Assembly: GCA_003132585.1 (NCBI GenBank)
Contig: PKYG01000089.1
Location: 1 to 48,523, forward strand
DNA length: 48,523 nucleotides
DNA from: Actinomycetota bacterium
GTDB lineage: Bacteria; Actinomycetota; Thermoleophilia; UBA2241
Reading direction: 5' to 3'
The notes under the pieces were generated by a model, which saw nothing but the letters and a program-made list of their open reading frames with translations, searched no databases and was not told the origin of the DNA. Each line of letters begins with the position of its first letter. Within the stretch, counting starts at the first letter, position 1. Shown in pieces: positions 44,300-48,523 of the stretch. The translations under genes and the position numbers were made by a program.

Positions 44300-45176
44300 C
44301 GCGCAGCGCGGCGACGAGCGCCGCGATGTAGGCCGGGGTCGTGCCACAGCAGCCGCCGACCACGTTGGCGCCCTGTCTGACGAGCTCCGGCACGGTCGCC
44401 GCGAAGTGGTCGACCGTCTCTTCGTACACCGTTTCGCCGTCCACCAGCCGTGGCTGGCCGGCGTTGGGCTGCGCGACGATCGGCATCTCGCCGGCAGCGC
44501 GCAGCTCGCCGACCAGCCCGATCATCTCCTCGGCCTCGATGCTACAATTACAGCCGACGACCTCGGCGCCTGCGGCGAGCAGCGTCTCGACCGCCTGCTT
44601 CGGCGTGACGCCCATCATCGTGCGATAGCCTTTCGGCGTGTGCTTGTAGGTGAGCGAGGCGATCACCGGCAGACCCGTGACCGTGCGCACCCCCTCCACC
44701 GCCAGTCGAGCCTCGGCAAGGTCGAACATGGTCTCGATGCTGATCAGGTCGACGCCACCTTCGACCAGCGCCGTGACCTGCTCGGCGAACACGTCGCGCA
44801 ACTCGTCCGGTTCCAGCTCACCCATCGGCTTGAGGAACTTGCCGGTCGACGAAACGTCACCGGCGACCAACCTGCCCGGCGCCTTGAGGTTCCGGACCTC
44901 GACAAGCAGCTTGGCGGCCGCCAGATTGATCTCGGCGGTCCTGTCGTGCAGCCCGTGCGCGGCGAGCTTCACGCGAGTCGCGCCGAACGTGTTGGTCTGA
45001 ACGATGTCGGAGCCCGCAGCGTAGTACTCGGCGTGGATCGTGGCCACCACGTCGGGATGGCTTACGCTCCATTCGTCCGGGCACTGTCCCACGCCACAGC
45101 CGCGGCGCATGAGTTCGCTGCCCATCGCACCGTCGAGCACCAGCGGTCTCTGTTCGAGTGACTGGAGGAAGTCCAT
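44289..45176 (-). CDS. homocysteine S-methyltransferase domain protein
   Basis: 295 residues. LDGAMGSELMRRG, DIVQTNTFGATRVKL, AGDVSSTG, SIETMFDLAEARLA and zinc ligands GCNCS and GGCCGTTP identify the Hcy-binding barrel of MetH or BHMT-like enzymes. Cobalamin, methyltetrahydrofolate and reactivation domains of MetH are absent, so a methyl donor such as a corrinoid protein or S-methylmethionine must come from elsewhere. An extended -10 (TGC-TACACT) puts transcription start at the ATG, so the gene may be leaderless. Confidence 0.88.
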   Translation of the reverse strand: MDFLQSLEQRPLVLDGAMGSELMRRGCGVGQCPDEWSVSHPDVVATIHAEYYAAGSDIVQTNTFGATRVKLAAHGLHDRTAEINLAAAKLLVEVRNLKAPGRLVAGDVSSTGKFLKPMGELEPDELRDVFAEQVTALVEGGVDLISIETMFDLAEARLAVEGVRTVTGLPVIASLTYKHTPKGYRTMMGVTPKQAVETLLAAGAEVVGCNCSIEAEEMIGLVGELRAAGEMPIVAQPNAGQPRLVDGETVYEETVDHFAATVPELVRQGANVVGGCCGTTPAYIAALVAALRASG

Positions 45177-45182
45177 GTCACG

Positions 45183-45191
45183 AGTGTAGCA
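45183..45191 (-). promoter_or_regulatory. extended -10 of homocysteine methyltransferase gene
   Basis: TGC then TACACT on the minus strand; seven bases downstream is the A of the start codon. Confidence 0.55.
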
Positions 45192-45249
45192 GGCAAACGG
45201 ACACCGGCGAAGGGTGCGCGGTCGGCTCGAGGCGCGGCCGGGCAGGACC

Positions 45250-46083
45250 TCACCGGCGCTCCCAGCCGGCCGCCTCCCGTACGATGCGCTCCGCCTCGCG
45301 ATGACTCACGCCGAGACAGATGCCGAGCGCGGCGGCCGTGTCACGCTTCGACAGGCCCTTCGCCAGAAGCGCACGCGCCGCCGCGCTCACGTCCTCGTCC
45401 GTCGCGACTCCCGGCTGCGCCGGTCCAAAATCGATGACGAGCGTGATCTCGCCCTTCACCTCGCCCGGGAAACGCTGGGTGAGTTCGGTGAGCCTGCCGC
45501 GAACGATCTCCTCGTGCAATTTGGTGAGCTCGCGGCAGACGGCGCCGGAGGCTTCCGGAACGCGGGCCGCGAGCTCAGCCAGACTCCTCGCCAGTCGCTT
45601 GCCGGTCTCGAAGGCGACGATCACACCACCCCCGCGCCGCCACTCGCGCAGCGCACTCGCCAGCGCGGCGCTCTTGCGCGGAAGGTAGCCCACGAATCGA
45701 AAGCCGCCCTCACCGGCGAGCCCCGACGCGACAAGAGCCGCCACCGGCGCCGAGGCGCCGGGCAGCACGGCGAGCGGCAGACCTTCGGCCACCGCTCGCA
45801 CGACCAGTCGCATGCCCGGGTCGGAAACGCCCGGAGTGCCTGCGTCGGTGACCAGCGCAACGTCCGTACCAGCGCGCAGCACACCGATCATGTACTCTGT
45901 CTTCTGCGCCTCGTTGTGCGCGAACAAGCTGGTCAGCGGAGTGTGGATGTCGTAGCGGGCGAGCAGCTTGCGCGTGCGTCGCGTATCCTCAGCAGCGATC
46001 ACTTCGACAGAGCGGAGCGTCTCGAGTACGCGCAACGTGACGTCACCGAGGTTGCCCAGCGGCGTGGCGCAGACGTACAGCAC
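45250..46083 (-). CDS. rsmI: 16S rRNA (cytidine1402-2'-O)-methyltransferase
   Basis: 277 residues from GTG 46083 (TTG 46089 possible). VCATPLGNLGDVTLRVLETL, AAEDTRRTRKLL, HNEAQK, LVTDAGTPGVSDPG and LPGASAPVAAL are TP-methylase/RsmI motifs. The C-terminal RsmI helical domain (ALLAKGLSKRDTAAALGICLGVSHREAERIV) includes a helix-turn-helix-like segment. It methylates C1402 in the decoding centre. Confidence 0.95.
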   Translation of the reverse strand: MLYVCATPLGNLGDVTLRVLETLRSVEVIAAEDTRRTRKLLARYDIHTPLTSLFAHNEAQKTEYMIGVLRAGTDVALVTDAGTPGVSDPGMRLVVRAVAEGLPLAVLPGASAPVAALVASGLAGEGGFRFVGYLPRKSAALASALREWRRGGGVIVAFETGKRLARSLAELAARVPEASGAVCRELTKLHEEIVRGRLTELTQRFPGEVKGEITLVIDFGPAQPGVATDEDVSAAARALLAKGLSKRDTAAALGICLGVSHREAERIVREAAGWERR

Positions 46084-46085
46084 AC

Positions 46086-47099
46086 TCAAGCCCTGCGGTG
46101 AGCGGCGCCGGCGTACGGCACCGTCGGATCGAGCGCCCGATCGCTGCGCTCCACGACCGCCTTCAGCACCTGGCGCATCAGGTAGGCGCCGCCGTGCACG
46201 CCGTCGTAGAAGCCCGATGCCGAACCGCCGAACGAGCGGATGTCGGAGAGATCGACGACGACGAAGTCGTACCGACTCTGCAGCTCGGCCAGATATGCCC
46301 GTACCTCCCGGTGGCGCGTGTCCCAGCCGAGGGGTCGGATCGCTGCCAGCACGTATGGGTGGTACGGCGGCAACACGATGACCGGCTTCCAGCGCCAGCT
46401 GTTCATGCGCGTGATCGTCGTCTCGACGACTTGCGTGGCCCGCGGGCTGAGCGCACCCCAATCGTGATAGCTGTCCACGTAGATCCTGAGACGCGTCGCC
46501 GTGAGCTTCTCTCGCGAGATCCCCGCGCGCAGCATCACCTCGTAGCGGCTCACCCGCAGGTAGCCGTCCGCTGCCCACACTGTGCCGTCGGAGCAGGTGA
46601 GATCGGCAGGCAGCGAGTAGGGCACGGGGTCGACCGGGGTGATGCCGGCCAGCAAGTCCGCCGGCAGCTCGGCGAGCAGCTCCGGCATCGAGAGCAGCTC
46701 TCCCTGGAAGAAGCCGTTGTCGCGGAAGGTCTCCATGCTCAGAATCCACACCGGGAACTGCCGCAGCCTCGGTGCGCGGTCGTGGAGGTAGCTCGCGATC
46801 GCCAGCACGTCGCTCGGCCGGCACGACATGACCGAGGCATTGAAGCCGGGGATCCCGGTCAGCGACTCCAGAAAGGCCGGCTGGGCCTTTTCGGCGCGCG
46901 AGCCGCCGTAGACGACGAGCTCCGGCGCTGTCGGGGCGTTCCGGACGAGCGCGAGCTTGAGGTGGCGCGTGTAGCCGGTGATCTCTGCGCTGGCCGTCGC
47001 GGCGCCCCAGGCGCCGCCCGCGACCAGCCCTCCGACCAGCCAGGCAAGCGCCAAGCAGAGCCAGCGCGCGCCCTTCGCCGGTCCGTGATCGCGTTTCAT
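46086..47099 (-). CDS. exported SGNH-like hydrolase, paralogue 1 (3' copy of tandem pair)
   Basis: 337 residues from ATG 47099. An N-terminal basic stretch and helix (LCLALAWLVGGLVAGGAWG) anchor or export it. VVYGGSRAEKAQPAF supplies a GGSR block-I-like nucleophile region, PVWILSMETFRDN and VIVLPPYHPYV follow, and YDGVHGG near the end has the DxxH of SGNH block V. Strong similarity to the upstream gene (same motif order; about half the residues identical by eye). Substrate unknown; SGNH enzymes of this topology often acylate or de-acylate cell-envelope polymers. Function is inferred. Confidence 0.68.
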   Translation of the reverse strand: MKRDHGPAKGARWLCLALAWLVGGLVAGGAWGAATASAEITGYTRHLKLALVRNAPTAPELVVYGGSRAEKAQPAFLESLTGIPGFNASVMSCRPSDVLAIASYLHDRAPRLRQFPVWILSMETFRDNGFFQGELLSMPELLAELPADLLAGITPVDPVPYSLPADLTCSDGTVWAADGYLRVSRYEVMLRAGISREKLTATRLRIYVDSYHDWGALSPRATQVVETTITRMNSWRWKPVIVLPPYHPYVLAAIRPLGWDTRHREVRAYLAELQSRYDFVVVDLSDIRSFGGSASGFYDGVHGGAYLMRQVLKAVVERSDRALDPTVPYAGAAHRRA

Positions 47100-47106
47100 G
47101 CCGTTC

Positions 47107-48102
47107 TCAGCGCCGCACGCCGTAGGGCACCTCAGGGTCGAGCGCCCGGTCGGAGTGCGACACGATCGCCCGCTCCACGGCGCGCATGATCGCGGTGTTG
47201 CCGTGGACCCCGTCGTACAAGCCCGACGACCAGCCGCCAAAGGAGCTGATGTACGACAGGTCGACGACCGCCAGCTTGTGGCGCGTCTGCAAGTCGGCGA
47301 GGTAGGCAAGAGTCTGCCGGTGCAGCGTGTCCCAGCCATGCTGCTTGAGGGCAACGAGCAGCTCGGGGCTGTAAGGTGGTAACACGATGACAGGCTTCCA
47401 GCGCCAGCCGTTCATCTGGGCGATCGCCCTCTCGACCATCTGCTCCGGGGCCTGGTTGAGCGTGGAGAAATCCGCGTAGTTGTGCAGGTACTGCTTCAGG
47501 CGGGTGGCCAGAAGCTTCTCTCGCGAGACGCCGTTCCATACGGCAACGTCGTAGCGGCTCACGCGCAGCGAGCCGTCCGTCCGCCAGGCGTTGCCGTCCG
47601 GAAACACGAGGTCCGGTGGTGGCGTGAAGGCCACTGGAGCAAGGGGCGTGATGTCGGCCAGGATGTCAGCCGGCAGGTACGCGAGCAGGCCCGGCATCGT
47701 GCACATCTCCACGTGCGCGATCTGCTGGACGCGGAAGACCTCGATGCTGAGAAACCAGACGGGGAACTGCCGCGTGCCCGGTGCCAGGTCGTGCAAGTAC
47801 TTCGAGTACGCGAGCACGTCCGCCGGCCGGCACGACATGACGGAGGCATTGAAGCCCGGGATGCCGGTGAGGGACTCAAAGTAACCGGGCTCGCCCTTCT
47901 CGGCCCGCGAGCCGCCGTAGATGACGAGCTCCGGCACGCTCGACTCGGCGTGCAGCAACTGCAGCTTGAGGTGGCGTGTGTAGGGTGTGGCGCTGGCGGC
48001 GGCGGCGCCGAAGGCGCCGCTCACCGCCAGCGCCACGATCGCACCTGCCAGCGCCACCACGCACAGGGCGCGGCCGCCCTCGTGTCTCGGCTCGTCTTTC
48101 AC
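47107..48102 (-). CDS. exported SGNH-like hydrolase, paralogue 2 (5' copy of tandem pair)
   Basis: 331 residues from GTG 48102, with GGATGGG upstream. It repeats the layout of its neighbour: N-terminal helix (VVALAGAIVALAVSGAFG), VIYGGSRAEKGEPGYFESL, GIPGFNASVMSCRPADVLA, PVWFLSIEVFR, VIVLPPYSPELL and YDGVHGN. It ends seven bases before the second copy. The two may have different acceptors or be a dosage pair. Upstream it is divergent from the NfnA-like gene. Confidence 0.68.
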   Translation of the reverse strand: MKDEPRHEGGRALCVVALAGAIVALAVSGAFGAAAASATPYTRHLKLQLLHAESSVPELVIYGGSRAEKGEPGYFESLTGIPGFNASVMSCRPADVLAYSKYLHDLAPGTRQFPVWFLSIEVFRVQQIAHVEMCTMPGLLAYLPADILADITPLAPVAFTPPPDLVFPDGNAWRTDGSLRVSRYDVAVWNGVSREKLLATRLKQYLHNYADFSTLNQAPEQMVERAIAQMNGWRWKPVIVLPPYSPELLVALKQHGWDTLHRQTLAYLADLQTRHKLAVVDLSYISSFGGWSSGLYDGVHGNTAIMRAVERAIVSHSDRALDPEVPYGVRR

Positions 48103-48187
48103 CCCATCCACTTTAGCGAAGAAGGCCGGACAACGCACCTCAATCTCGCGACGGCCCACACGCCAACACAAGCCTGCGGTTCGCGGT

Positions 48188-48198
48188 TCTGCTACCAT
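48188..48198 (+). promoter_or_regulatory. candidate -10 of the NfnA-like gene
   Basis: TGC then TACCAT on the plus strand, about 72 bases before the ATG. It resembles the other extended -10 elements but is the weakest. Confidence 0.35.
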
Positions 48199-48269
48199 TT
48201 GGGTGAAGTGCGTGCTCCTAACCGTCAGCCGCACGGGGCCGCCGGCGTACCGATGAGAAGGGTCTGTCC

Positions 48270-48523
48270 ATGTTCGAAGTCATCAAGAACGAAGAGATCG
48301 CGCCGCAGCTCCACCGCATGGTCGTCGATGCGCCACGCATCGCCAAGGCACGCAAGCCCGGTCAGTTCGTGATCGTACGCGTTGGCGAGGGCGCCGAACG
48401 TATTCCCCTGACGATCGCCGACGACGACCCCGACGCCGGCACGATCACGCTCATCATCCAGGCCGTCGGTCACAGCACGCGCGACATCGTCGCGGTGCCG
48501 GTCGGCGAGTCTATTCGCGACAT
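48270..48523 (+). CDS. NfnA/PyrK-type FAD/NAD-binding reductase subunit, truncated by window end
   Basis: Starts ATG 48270 with GAGAAGGG eight bases upstream and stays open to the edge (84 codons). MFEVIKNEEIAPQLHRMVVDAPRIAKARKPGQFVIV and IPLTIADDDPDAGTITLIIQAVGHST match the FAD-binding N-terminus of the ferredoxin-NADP reductase subunit alpha (NfnA, also called SudA) and PyrK. In NfnAB it bifurcates electrons between NADPH, NAD and ferredoxin; the partner NfnB (GltD-like) would be expected just downstream. Its presence suggests anaerobic redox metabolism. Confidence 0.83.
   Translation, partial: MFEVIKNEEIAPQLHRMVVDAPRIAKARKPGQFVIVRVGEGAERIPLTIADDDPDAGTITLIIQAVGHSTRDIVAVPVGESIRD

Overview
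The window is high-GC bacterial chromosomal DNA, densely packed, with two tRNA genes and no phage, insertion sequence or CRISPR array that I can see. The order pth - (insert) - mfd - SurA/PPIC lipoprotein - mazG - eno - ftsB - DUF501 - ppx, together with GTG/TTG starts and promoters resembling an extended -10, points to an Actinobacteriota lineage. The NfnA/PyrK-like reductase at the right edge and the type IV pilus-type ATPase would fit a deep-branching, possibly anaerobic group (Coriobacteriia or relatives). That placement is an inference from gene content and order only.

Left part (1-11.8 kb): a truncated GT-C membrane glycosyltransferase, an M48 protease fused to two zinc ribbons, a CinA-type MoCF protein with a tiny membrane protein, biotin carboxylase, a PilB/GspE ATPase carrying an N-terminal pseudo-receiver, a degenerate SDH-type (Clp-fold) protease, a collapsed phenylacetate-CoA ligase remnant, and a copper ATPase with a CsoR-like operator candidate in front.

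Metal region (11.8-18.7 kb): a 20-codon reading frame with a near-perfect Shine-Dalgarno sequence, a palindrome cluster, a QueG-like 4Fe-4S protein, and a fur/zur-cbiM-cbiQ-cbiO operon preceded by a perfect 7-1-7 Fur/Zur-type box. TfoX-N, an SPFH protein with a consensus-like sigma-70 promoter, the TauE/DUF1634 exporter pair and tRNA-Leu(UAA) follow.

Housekeeping block 1 (19.1-29.3 kb, minus strand): ppx, DUF501, ftsB, a zinc-ribbon/TPR membrane protein, eno, mazG, a PPIC lipoprotein and mfd. Upstream of mfd lies an accessory insert: an M6 metalloprotease and a papain-like protease, both secreted and sharing a C-terminal module, and a plus-strand GT87-type mannosyltransferase.

Housekeeping block 2 (34.6-46.1 kb, mostly minus strand): pth, rplY/ctc, prs, glmU, tRNA-Gln(UUG), ispE, rsmA, tatD, metG and a flavin reductase, then speB (plus), a homocysteine S-methyltransferase and rsmI. 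The right end holds two tandem SGNH-like exported paralogues and, divergently, the start of an NfnA-like reductase. Several genes (accC, speB, the homocysteine methyltransferase) have a -10 element that puts transcription start at or within a few bases of the start codon, suggesting leaderless mRNAs.
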